DNA from: Cladorhizidae sp. MBARI D1340-BT2
Taxonomy: Eukaryota > Porifera > Demospongiae > Poecilosclerida > Cladorhizidae
Direction of reading: 5' to 3'
Assembly: GCA_028752905.1 (NCBI GenBank)
Contig: JAQNBH010000004.1
Span: 30,587,751 to 30,651,750 of the forward strand
Length of the DNA stretch: 64,000 nt
Below the pieces are notes generated by a model that was not told the DNA's origin, did no database searches, and saw nothing but the letters and a program-made list of their open reading frames with translations. Each line of letters starts with the position of its first letter. Within the stretch, counting starts at the first letter, position 1. This document shows, piece after piece, positions 1-12,800 of this stretch. The position numbers and the translations under genes were made by a program.

Positions 1-3000
1 AGTGGCCAGGGTCAGAGTACTCTGGCAATGATAGCAGTAGTGATCAGGGTCAGAGTACTCTGGCAATGATAGCAGTAGTGACCAGGGTCAGAGTACTCTG
101 GCAATGATAGCAGTAGTGACCAGGGTCAGAGTACTCTGGCAATGAGAGCAGTAGTGACCAGGGTCAGAGTACTCTGGCAATGAGAGCAGTAGTGGTCAGG
201 GTCAGAGTACTCTGTCAATGATAGCAGTAGTGACCAGGGTCAGAGTACTCTGGCAATGATAGCAGTAGTGACCAGGGTCAGAGTACTCTGGCAATGATAG
301 CAGTAGTGACAAGGGTCAGAGTACTCTGGCAATGATAGCAGTAGTGACCAGGGTCAGAGTACTCTGGCAATGAGAGCAGTAGTGACCAGGATCAGAGTAC
401 TCTGGCAATGATAGCAGTAGTGACCAGGGTCAGAGTACTCTGGCAATGATAGCAGTAGTGACCAGGGTCAGAGTACTCTGGCAATGATAGCAGTAGTGAC
501 CAGGGTCAGAGTACTCTGGCAATGATAGCAGTAGTGACCAGGGTCAGAGTACTCTGACAATGATAGCAGTAGTGGCCAGGGTCAGAGTACTCTGGCAATG
601 ATAGCAGTAGTCACCAGGGTCAGAGTACTCTGGCAATGATAGCAGTAGTGACCAGGGTCAGAGTACTCTGGCAATGATAGCAGTAGTGACCAGGGTCAGA
701 GTACTCTGGCAATGATAGCAGTAGTGACCAGGGTCAGAGTAGTCTGGCAATGAGAGCAGTAGTGACCAGGGTCAGAGTACTCTGGCAATGATAGCTGTAG
801 TGACCAGGGTCAGAGTACTCTGGTCAATGATAGCAGTAGTGACCAGGGTCAGCGTACTCTGGTCAATGATAGCAGTAGTGACCAGGGTCAGAGTACTCTG
901 GCAATGATAGCTGTAGTGACCAGGGTCAGAGTACTCTGGCAATGATAGCAGTAGTGACCAGGGTCAGAGTACTCTGGCAATGATAGCAGTAGTGACCAGG
1001 ATCAGAGTACTCTGGCAATGATAGCAGTAGTGACCAGGGTCAGAGTACTCTGGCAATGAGAGCAGTAGTGACCAGGGTCAGAGTACTCTGGCAATGATAG
1101 CAGTAGTGATCAGGGTCAGAGTACTCTGGCAATGATAGCAGTAGTGACCAGGGTCAGAGTACTCTGGCAATGATAGCAGTAGTGACCAGGGTCAGAGTAC
1201 TCTGGCAATGATAGCAGTAGTGACCAGGGTCAGAGTACTCTGGTAATGATAGCAGTAGTGACCAGGGTCAGAGTACTCTGGTAATGAGAGCATTAGTGAC
1301 CAGGGTCAGAGTACTCTGGCAATGATAGCAGTAGTGACCAGGGTCAGAGTACTCTGACAATGATAGCAGTAGTGGCCAGGGTCAGAGTACTCTGGCAATG
1401 ATAGCAGTAGTGACCAGGGTCAGAGTACTCTGGCAATGATAGCAGTAGTGACCAGGGTCAGAGTACTCTGGCAATGATAGCAGTAGTGACCAGGGTCAGA
1501 GTACTCTGGCAATGATAGCAGTAGTGACCAGGGTCAGTGTACTCTGGCAATGAGAGCAGTAGTGGTCAGGGTCAGAGTACTCTGGCAATGATAGCAGTAG
1601 TGACCAGGGTCAGAGTACTCTGGCAATGATAGCAGTAGTGACCAGGGTCAGAGTACTCTGGCAATGATAGCAGTAGTGACCAGGGTCAGAGTACTCTGGC
1701 AGATAGCAGTAGTGACCAGGGTCAGAGTACTCTGTCAATGATAGCAGTAGTGACCAGGGTCAGAGTACTCTGGCAATGATAGCAGTAGTGACCAGGGTCA
1801 GAGTACTCTGGCAATGATAGCAGTAGTGACCAGGGTCAGAGTACTCTGGCAATGATAGCAGTAGTGACCAGGGTCAGAGTACTCTGACAATGATAGCAGT
1901 AGTGGCCAGGGTCAGAGTACTCTGGCAATGATAGCAGTAGTCACCAGGGTCAGAGTACTCTGGCAATGATAGCAGTAGTGACCAGGGTCAGAGTACTCTG
2001 ACAATGATAGCAGTAGTGGCCAGGGTCAGAGTACTCTGGCAATGATAGCAGTAGTGACCAGGGTCAGAGTACTCTGGCAATGGTAGCACTACTGACCAGG
2101 GTCAGAGTACTCTGGCAATGATAGCAGTAGTGAACAGGGTCAGAGTACTCTGGCAATGATAGCAGTAGTGACCAGGGTCAGAGTACTCTGACAATGATAG
2201 CAGTAGTGGCCAGGGTCAGAGTACTCTGGTAATGATAGCAGTAGTAACCAGGGTCAGAGTACTCTGGCAATGATAGCAGTAGTGACCAGGGTCAGAGTAC
2301 TCTGGCAATGATAGCAGTAGTGACCAGGGTCAGAGTACTCTGGCAATGATAGCAGTAGTGACCAGGGTCAGAGTACTCTGGCAATGATAGCAGTAGTGAC
2401 CAGGGTCAGAGTACTCTGGCAATGATAGCAGAAGTGACCAGTGTCAGAGTACTCTGGCAATGATAGCAGTAGTGACCAGGGTCAGAGTACTCTGGCAATG
2501 ATAGCAGTAGTGACCAGGGTCAGAGTACTCTGGCAATGATAGCAGTAGTGACCAGGGTCAGAGTACTCTAGCAATGATAGCAGTAGTGACCAGGGTCAGA
2601 GTACTCTGGCAATGATAGCAATAGTGACCAGGGTCAGAGTACTCTGGCAATGATAGCAGTAGTGACCAGGGTCAGAGTACTCTGGCAATGATAGCAGTAG
2701 TGACCAGGGTCAGAGTACTCTGGTAATGATAGCAGTAGTGACCAGGGTCAGAGTACTCTGGCAATGAGAGCAGTAGTGGCCAGGGTCAGAGTACTCTGGC
2801 AATGATAGCAGTAGTGGCCAGGGTCAGAGTACTCTGGCAATGATAGCAGTAGTGGCCAGGGTCAGAGTACTCTGGCAATGATAGCAGTAGTGACCAGGGT
2901 CAGAGTACTCTGGCAATGATAGCAGTAGTGACCAGGGTCAGAGTACTCTGGCAATGATAGCAGTAGTGACCAGGGTCAGAGTACTCTGGCAATGAGAGCA

Positions 3001-5350
3001 GTAGTGACCAGGGTCAGAGTACTCTGGCAATGAGAGCAGTAGTGACCAGGGTCAGAGTACTCTGGCAATGAGAGCAGTAGTGGTCAGGGTCAGAGTACTC
3101 TGGCAATGATAGCAGTAGTGACCAGGGTCAGAGTACTCTGGCAATGATAGCAGTAGTGACCAGGGTCAGAGTACTCTGGCAATGATAGCAGTAGTGACAA
3201 GGGTCAGAGTACTCTGGCAATGATAGCAGTAGTGACCAGGGTCAGAGTACTCTGGCAATGAGAGCAGTAGTGACCAGGATCAGAGTACTCTGGCAATGAT
3301 AGCAGTAGTGACCAGGGTCAGAGTACTCTGGCAATGATAGCAGTAGTGACCAGGGTCAGAGTACTCTGGCAATGATAGCAGTAGTGACCAGGGTCAGAGT
3401 ACTCTGGCAATGATAGCAGTAGTGACCAGGGTCAGAGTACTCTGACAATGATAGCAGTAGTGGCCAGGGTCAGAGTACTCTGGCAATGATAGCAGTAGTC
3501 ACCAGGGTCAGAGTACTCTGGCAATGATAGCAGTAGTGACCAGGGTCAGAGTACTCTGGCAATGATAGCAGTAGTGACCAGGGTCAGAGTACTCTGGCAA
3601 TGATAGCAGTAGTGACCAGGGTCAGAGTAGTCTGGCAATGAGAGCAGTAGTGACCAGGGTCAGAGTACTCTGGCAATGATAGCTGTAGTGACCAGGGTCA
3701 GAGTACTCTGGTCAATGATAGCAGTAGTGACCAGGGTCAGCGTACTCTGGTCAATGATAGCAGTAGTGACCAGGGTCAGAGTACTCTGGCAATGATAGCT
3801 GTAGTGACCAGGGTCAGAGTACTCTGGCAATGATAGCAGTAGTGACCAGGGTCAGAATACTCTGGCAATGATAGCAGTAGTGACCAGGGTCAGAGTACTC
3901 TGGCAAAGATAGCAGTAGTGACCAGGGTCAGAGTACTCTGGCAATGAGAGCAGTAGTGGCCAGGGTCAGAGTACTCTGGCAATGATAGCAGTAGTGATCA
4001 GGGTCAGAGTACTCTGGCAATGATAGCAGTAGTGACCAGGGTCAGAGTACTCTGGCAATGATAGCAGTAGTGACCAGGGTCAGAGTACTCTGGCAATGAT
4101 AGCAGTAGTGACCAGGGTCAGAGTACTCTGGTAATGATAGCAGTAGTGACCAGGGTCAGAGTACTCTGGTAATGAGAGCATTAGTGACCAGGGTCAGAGT
4201 ACTCTGGCAATGATAGCAGTAGTGACCAGGGTCAGAGTACTCTGGCAATGATAGCAGTAGTGACCAGGGTCAGAGTACTCTGGCAATGATAGCAGTAGTG
4301 ACCAGGGTCAGAGTACTCTGGCAATGATAGCAGTAGTGACCAGGGTCAGAGTACTCTGGCAATGAGTGCAGTAGTGGTCAGGGTCAGAGTACTCTGGCAA
4401 TGATAGCAGTAGTGACCAGGGTCAGAGTACTCTGGCAATGATAGCAGTAGTGACCAGGGTCAGAGTACTCTGGCAATGATAGCAGTAGTGACCAGGGTCA
4501 GAGTACTCTGGCAGATAGCAGTAGTGACCAGGGTCAGAGTACTCTGGCAATGATAGCAGTAGTGACCAGGGTCAGAGTACTCTGGCAATGATAGCAGTAG
4601 TGACCAGGGTCAGAGTACTCTGGCAATGATAGCAGTAGTGACCAGGGTCAGAGTACTCTGGCAATGATAGCAGTAGTGACCAGGGTCAGAGTACTCTGAC
4701 AATGATAGCAGTAGTGGCCAGGGTCAGAGTACTCTGGCAATGATAGCAGTAGTCACCAGGGTCAGAGTACTCTGGCAATGATAGCAGTAGTGACCAGGGT
4801 CAGAGTACTCTGACAATGATAGCAGTAGTGGCCAGGGTCAGAGTACTCTGGCAATGATAGCAGTAGTCACCAGGGTCAGAGTACTCTGGCAATGATAGCA
4901 GTAGTGACCAGGGTCAGAGTACTCTGGCAATGATAGCAGTAGTGGCCAGGGTCAGAGTACTCTGGCAATGATAGCAGTAGTGACCAGGGTCAGAGTACTC
5001 TGGCAATGATAGCAGTAGTGACCAGGGTCAGAGTACTCTGGCAATGATAGCAGTAGTGACCAGGGTCAGAGTACTCTGGCAATGAGAGCAGTAGTGACCA
5101 GGGTCAGAGTACTCTGGCAATGAGAGCAGTAGTGGTCAGGGTCAGAGTACTCTGGCAATGATAGCAGTAGTGGTCAGGGTCAGAGTACTCTGGCAATGAT
5201 AGCAGTAGTGACCAGGGTCAGAGTACTCTGGCAATGATAGCAGTAGTGACCAGGGTCAGAGTACTCTGGCAATGATAGCAGTAGTGACCAGGGTCAGAGT
5301 ACTCTGGCAATGATAGCAGTAGTGACCAGGGTCAGAGTACTCTGGCATTG
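1..5350. repeat. 2.9-kb satellite higher-order repeats, left part of array
   Basis: Marker units at the start of the window recur 2888 bp (76 units) later: GTGACAAGGG at 309 and 3197, GTGGTCAGG at 190 and 3078, and the AGCG unit at 850 and 3738. Further on the offset falls to 2812 bp (GCAGATAGC at 1699 and 4511), so two units were gained or lost. A third, partial repetition begins about 3040 bp further on (GTGACAAGGG at 6237, AGCG at 6779). Confidence 0.8.
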
Positions 5351-6829
5351 ATAGCAGTAGTGACCAGGCTCAGAGTACTCTGGCAATGATAGCAGTAGTG
5401 ACCAGGGTCAGAGTACTCTGGCAATGATAGCAGTAGTGACCAGGGTCAGAGTACTCTGGCAATGATAGCAGTAGTGACCAGGGTCAGAGTACTCTGACAA
5501 TGATAGCAGTAGTGGCCAGGGTCAGAGTACTCTGGCAATGATAGCAGTAGTCACCAGGGTCAGAGTACTCTGGCAATGATAGCAGTAGTGACCAGGGTCA
5601 GAGTACTCTGGCAATGATAGCAGTAGTGACCAGGGTCAGAGTACTCTGGCAATGATAGCAGTAGTGACTAGGGTCAGAGTACTCTGGCAATGATAGCAGT
5701 AGTGACCAGGGTCAGAGTACTCTGGCAATGATAGCAGTAGTGACCAGGGTCAGAGTACTCTGGCAATGAGAGCAGTAGTGACCAGGGTCAGAGTACTCTG
5801 GCAATGAGAGCAGTAGTGGTCAGGGTCAGAGTACTCTGGCAATGATAGCAGTAGTGACCAGGGTCAGAGTACTCTGGCAATGATAGCAGTAGTGACCAGG
5901 GTCAGAGTACTCTGGCAATGATAGCAGTAGTGACCAGGGTCAGAGTACTCTGGCAATGATAGCAGTAGTGACCAGGGTCAGAGTACTCTGGCAATGAGAG
6001 CAGTAGTGACCAGGGTCAGAGTACTCTGGCAATGATAGCAGTAGTGACCAGGGTCAGAGTACTCTGGCAATGAGAGCAGTAGTGACCAGGGTCAGAGTAC
6101 TCTGGCAATGAGAGCAGTAGTGGTCAGGGTCAGAGTACTCTGGCAATGATAGCAGTAGTGACCAGGGTCAGAGTACTCTGGCAATGATAGCAGTAGTGAC
6201 CAGGGTCAGAGTACTCTGGCAATGATAGCAGTAGTGACAAGGGTCAGAGTACTCTGGCAATGATAGCAGTAGTGACCAGGGTCAGAGTACTCTGGCAATG
6301 AGAGCAGTAGTGACCAGGATCAGAGTACTCTGGCAATGATAGCAGTAGTGACCAGGGTCAGAGTACTCTGGCAATGATAGCAGTAGTGACCAGGGTCAGA
6401 GTACTCTGGCAATGATAGCAGTAGTGACCAGGGTCAGAGTACTCTGGCAATGATAGCAGTAGTGACCAGGGTCAGAGTACTCTGACAATGATAGCAGTAG
6501 TGGCCAGGGTCAGAGTACTCTGGCAATGATAGCAGTAGTCACCAGGGTCAGAGTACTCTGGCAATGATAGCAGTAGTGACCAGGGTCAGAGTACTCTGGC
6601 AATGATAGCAGTAGTGACCAGGGTCAGAGTACTCTGGCAATGATAGCAGTAGTGACCAGGGTCAGAGTACTCTGGCAATGAGAGCAGTAGTGACCAGGGT
6701 CAGAGTACTCTGGCAATGATAGCTGTAGTGACCAGGGTCAGAGTACTCTGGTCAATGATAGCAGTAGTGACCAGGGTCAGCGTACTCTGGTCAATGATAG
6801 CAGTAGTGACCAGGGTCAGAGTACTCTGG

Positions 6830-9800
6830 CAATGATAGCTGTAGTGACCAGGGTCAGAGTACTCTGGCAATGATAGCAGTAGTGACCAGGGTCAGAGTAC
6901 TCTGGCAATGATAGCAGTAGTGACCAGGGTCAGAGTACTCTGGCAATGATAGCAGTAGTGACCAGGGTCAGAGTACTCTGGCAATGAGAGCAGTAGTGAC
7001 CAGGGTCAGAGTACTCTGGCAATGATAGCAGTAGTGATCAGGGTCAGAGTACTCTGGCAATGATAGCAGTAGTGACCAGGGTCAGAGTACTCTGGCAATG
7101 ATAGCAGTAGTGACCAGGGTCAGAGTACTCTGGCAATGAGAGCATTAGTGACCAGGGTCAGAGTACTCTGGCAATGATAGCAGTAGTGACCAGGGTCAGA
7201 GTACTCTGGCAATGATAGCAGTAGTGACCAGGGTCAGAGTACTCTGGCAATGATAGCAGTAGTGACCAGGGTCAGAGTACTCTGGCAATGATAGCAGTGG
7301 TGACCAGGGTCAGAGTACTCTGGCAATGATAGCAGTAGTGGTCAGGGTCAGAGTACTCTGGCAATGATAGCAGTGGTGACCAGGGTCAGAGTACTCTGGC
7401 AATGAGAGCAGTAGTGGTCAGGGTCAGAGTACTCTGGCAATGATAGCAGTAGTGACCAGGGTCAGAGTACTCTGGCAATGATAGCAGTAGTGACCAGGGT
7501 CAGAGTACTCTGGCAATGATAGCAGTAGTGACCAGGCTCAGAGTACTCTGGCAATGATAGCAGTAGTGACCAGGGTCAGAGTACTCTGGCAATGATAGCA
7601 GTAGTGACCAGGGTCAGAATACTCTGGCAATGATAGCAGTAGTGACCAGGGTCAGAGTACTCTGGCAATGATAGCAGTAGTGACCAGGGTCAGAGTACTC
7701 TGGCAATGATAGCAGTAGTGACCAGGGTCAGAGTACTCTGACAATGATAGCAGTAGTGGCCAGGGTCAGAGTACTCTGGCAATGATAGCAGTAGTCACCA
7801 GGGTCAGAGTACTCTGGCAATGATAGCAGTAGTGACCAGGGTCAGAGTACTCTGGCAATGATAGCAGTAGTGACCAGGGTCAGAGTACTCTGGCAATGAT
7901 AGCAGTAGTGACCAGGGTCAGAGTAGTCTGGCAATGAGAGCAGTAGTGACCAGGGTCAGAGTAGTCTGGCAATGATAGCTGTAGTGACCAGGGTCAGAGT
8001 ACTCTGGTCAATGATAGCAGTAGTGACCAGGGTCAGCGTACTCTGGTCAATGATAGCAGTAGTGACCAGGGTCAGAGTACTCTGGCAATGATAGCTGTAG
8101 TGACCAGGGTCAGAGTACTCTGGCAATGATAGCAGTAGTGACCAGGGTCAGAGTACTCTGGCAATGATAGCAGTAGTGACCAGGGTCAGAGTACTCTGGC
8201 AATGATAGCAGTAGTGACCAGGGTCAGAGTACTCTGGCAATGAGAGCAGTAGTGACCAGGGTCAGAGTACTCTGGCAATGATAGCAGTAGTGATCAGGGT
8301 CAGAGTACTCTGGCAATGATAGCAGTAGTGACCAGGGTCAGAGTACTCTGGCAATGATAGCAGTAGTGACCAGGGTCAGAGTACTCTGGCAATGATAGCA
8401 GTAATGACCAGGGTCAGAGTACTCTGGTAATGATAGCAGTAGTGACCAGGGTCAGAGTACTCTGGTAATGAGAGCATTAGTGACCAGGGTCAGAGTACTC
8501 TGGCAATGATAGCAGTAGTGACCAGGGTCAGAGTACTCTGACAATGATAGCAGTAGTGGCCAGGGTCAGAGTACTCTGGCAATGATAGCAGTAGTGACCA
8601 GGGTCAGAGTACTCTGGCAATGATAGCAGTAGTGACCAGGGTCAGAGTACTCTGGCAATGATAGCAGTAGTGACCAGGGTCAGAGTACTCTGGCAATGAT
8701 AGCAGTAGTGACCAGGGTCAGAGTACTCTGGCAATGAGAGCAGTAGTGGTCAGGGTCAGAGTACTCTGGCAATGATAGCAGTAGTGACCAGGGTCAGAGT
8801 ACTCTGGCAATGATAGCAGTAGTGACCAGGGTCAGAGTACTCTGGCAATGATAGCTGTAGTGACCAGGGTCAGAGTACTCTGGCAATGATAGCAGTAGTG
8901 ACCAGGGTCAGAGTACTCTGGCAATGATAGCAGTAGTGACCAGGGTCAGAGTACTCTGGCAATGATAGCAGTAGTGACCAGGGTCAGAGTACTCTGGCAA
9001 TGAGAGCAGTAGTGACCAGGGTCAGAGTACTCTGGCAATGATAGCAGTAGTGATCAGGGTCAGAGTACTCTGGCAATGATAGCAGTAGTGACCAGGGTCA
9101 GAGTACTCTGGCAATGATAGCAGTAGTGACCAGGGTCAGAGTACTCTGGCAATGATAGCAGTAATGACCAGGGTCAGAGTACTCTGGTAATGATAGCAGT
9201 AGTGACCAGGGTCAGAGTACTCTGGTAATGAGAGCATTAGTGACCAGGGTCAGAGTACTCTGGCAATGATAGCAGTAGTGACCAGGGTCAGAGTACTCTG
9301 ACAATGATAGCAGTAGTGGCCAGGGTCAGAGTACTCTGGCAATGATAGCAGTAGTGACCAGGGTCAGAGTACTCTGGCAATGATAGCAGTAGTGACCAGG
9401 GTCAGAGTACTCTGGCAATGATAGCAGTAGTGACCAGGGTCAGAGTACTCTGGCAATGATAGCAGTAGTGACCAGGGTCAGAGTACTCTGGCAATGAGAG
9501 CAGTAGTGGTCAGGGTCAGAGTACTCTGGCAATGATAGCAGTAGTGACCAGGGTCAGAGTACTCTGGCAATGATAGCAGTAGTGACCAGGGTCAGAGTAC
9601 TCTGGCAATGATAGCAGTAGTGACCAGGGTCAGAGTACTCTGGCAATGATAGCAGTAGTGACCAGGGTCAGAGTACTCTGGCAATGATAGCAGTAGTGAC
9701 CAGGGTCAGAGTACTCTGGCATTGATAGCAGTAGTGACCAGGCTCAGAGTACTCTGGCAATGATAGCAGTAGTGACCAGGGTCAGAGTACTCTGGCAATG

Positions 9801-12800
9801 ATAGCAGTAGTGACCAGGGTCAGAGTACTCTGGCAATGATAGCAGTAGTGACCAGGGTCAGAGTACTCTGACAATGATAGCAGTAGTGGCCAGGGTCAGA
9901 GTACTCTGGCAATGATAGCAGTAGTCACCAGGGTCAGAGTACTCTGGCAATGATAGCAGTAGTGACCAGGGTCAGAGTACTCTGGCAATGATAGCAGTAG
10001 TGACCAGGGTCAGAGTACTCTGGCAATGATAGCAGTAGTGACCAGGGTCAGAGTACTCTGGCAATGATAGCAGTAGTGACCAGGGTCAGAGTACTCTGGC
10101 AATGATAGCAGTAGTGACCAGGGTCAGAGTACTCTGGCAATGAGAGCAGTAGTGACCAGGGTCAGAGTACTCTGGCAATGAGAGCAGTAGTGGTCAGGGT
10201 CAGAGTACTCTGGCAATGATAGCAGTAGTGACCAGGGTCAGAGTACTCTGGCAATGATAGCAGTAGTGACCAGGGTCAGAGTACTCTGGCAATGATAGCA
10301 GTAGTGACCAGGGTCAGAGTACTCTGGCAATGATAGCAGTAGTGACCAGGGTCAGAGTACTCTGGAAATGAGAGCAGTAGTGACCAGGGTCAGAGTACTC
10401 TGGCAATGATAGCAGTAGTGACCAGGGTCAGAGTACTCTGGCAATGAGAGCAGTAGTGACCAGGGTCAGAGTACTCTGGCAATGAGAGCAGTAGTGGTCA
10501 GGGTCAGAGTACTCTGGCAATGATAGCAGTAGTGACCAGGGTCAGAGTACTCTGGCAATGATAGCAGTAGTGACCAGGGTCAGAGTACTCTGGCAATGAT
10601 AGCAGTAGTGACAAGGGTCAGAGTACTCTGGCAATGATAGCAGTAGTGACCAGGGTCAGAGTACTCTGGCAATGAGAGCAGTAGTGACCAGGATTAGAGT
10701 ACTCTGGCAATGATAGCAGTAGTGACCAGGGTCAGAGTACTCTGGCAATGATAGCAGTAGTGACCAGGGTCAGAGTACTCTGGCAATGATAGCAGTAGTG
10801 ACCAGGGTCAGAGTACTCTGGCAATGATAGCAGTAGTGACCAGGGTCAGAGTACTCTGACAATGATAGCAGTAGTGGCCAGGGTCAGAGTACTCTGGCAA
10901 TGATAGCAGTAGTCACCAGGGTCAGAGTCATCTGGCAATGATAGCAGTAGTGACCAGGGTCAGAGTACTCTGGCAATGATAGCAGTAGTGACCAGGGTCA
11001 GAGTACTCTGGCAATGATAGCAGTAGTGACCAGGGTCAGAGTACTCTGGCAATGAGAGCAGTAGTGACCAGGGTCAGAGTACTCTGGCAATGATAGCTGT
11101 AGTGACCAGGGTCAGAGTACTCTGGTCAATGATAGCAGTAGTGACCAGGGTCAGCGTACTCTGGTCAATGATAGCAGTAGTGACCAGGGTCAGAGTACTC
11201 TGGCAATGATAGCTGTAGTGACCAGGGTCAGAGTACTCTGGCAATGATAGCAGTAGTGACCAGGGTCAGAGTACTCTGGCAATGATAGCAGTAGTGACCA
11301 GGGTCAGAGTACTCTGGCAATGATAGCAGTAGTGACCAGGGTCAGAGTACTCTGGCAATGAGAGCAGTAGTGACCAGGGTCAGAGTACTCTGGCAATGAT
11401 AGCAGTAGTGATCAGGGTCAGAGTACTCTGGCAATGATAGCAGTAGTGACCAGGGTCAGAGTACTCTGGCAATGATAGCAGTAGTGACCAGGGTCAGAGT
11501 ACTCTGGCAATGAGAGCATTAGTGACCAGGGTCAGAGTACTCTGGCAATGATAGCAGTAGTGACCAGGGTCAGAGTACTCTGGCAATGATAGCAGTAGTG
11601 ACCAGGGTCAGAGTACTCTGGCAATGATAGCAGTAGTGACCAGGGTCAGAGTACTCTGGCAATGATAGCAGTGGTGACCAGGGTCAGAGTACTCTGGCAA
11701 TGATAGCAGTAGTGGTCAGGGTCAGAGTACTCTGGCAATGATAGCAGTGGTGACCAGGGTCAGAGTACTCTGGCAATGAGAGAAGTAGTGGTCAGGGTCA
11801 GAGTACTCTGGCAATGATAGCAGTAGTGACCAGGGTCAGAGTACTCTGGCAATGATAGCAGTAGTGACCAGGGTCAGAGTACTCTGGCAATGATAGCAGT
11901 AGTGACCAGGCTCAGAGTACTCTGGCAATGATAGCAGTAGTGACCAGGGTCAGAGTACTCTGGCAATGATAGCAGTAGTGACCAGGGTCAGAGTACTCTG
12001 GCAATGATAGCAGTAGTGACCAGGGTCAGAGTACTCTGGCAATGATAGCAGTAGTGACCAGGGTCAGAGTACTCTGGCAATGATAGCAGTAGTGACCAGG
12101 GTCAGAGTACTCTGACAATGATAGCAGTAGTGGCCAGGGTCAGAGTACTCTGGCAATGATAGCAGTAGTCACCAGGGTCAGAGTACTCTGGCAATGATAG
12201 CAGTAGTGACCAGGGTCAGAGTACTCTGACAATGATAGCAGTAGTGGCCAGGGTCAGAGTACTCTGGCAATGATAGCAGTAGTCACCAGGGTCAGAGTAC
12301 TCTGGCAATGATAGCAGTAGTGACCAGGGTCAGAGTACTCTGGCAATGATAGCAGTAGTGACCAGGGTCAGAGTACTCTGGCAATGATAGCAGTAGTGAC
12401 CAGGGTCAGAGTACTCTGGCAATGATAGCAGTAGTGACCAGGGTCAGAGTACTCTGGCAATGATAGCAGTAGTGACCAGGGTCAGAGTACTCTGGCAATG
12501 ATAGCAGTAGTGACCAGGGTCAGAGTACTCTGGCAATGAGAGCAGTAGTGACCAGGGTCAGAGTACTCTGGCAATGAGAGCAGTAGTGGTCAGGGTCAGA
12601 GTACTCTGGCAATGATAGCAGTAGTGACCAGGGTCAGAGTACTCTGGCAATGATAGCAGTAGTGACCAGGGTCAGAGTACTCTGGCAATGATAGCAGTAG
12701 TGACCAGGGTCAGAGTACTCTGGCAATGATAGCAGTAGTGACCAGGGTCAGAGTACTCTGGCAATGATAGCAGTAGTGACCAGGGTCAGAGTACTCTGGC

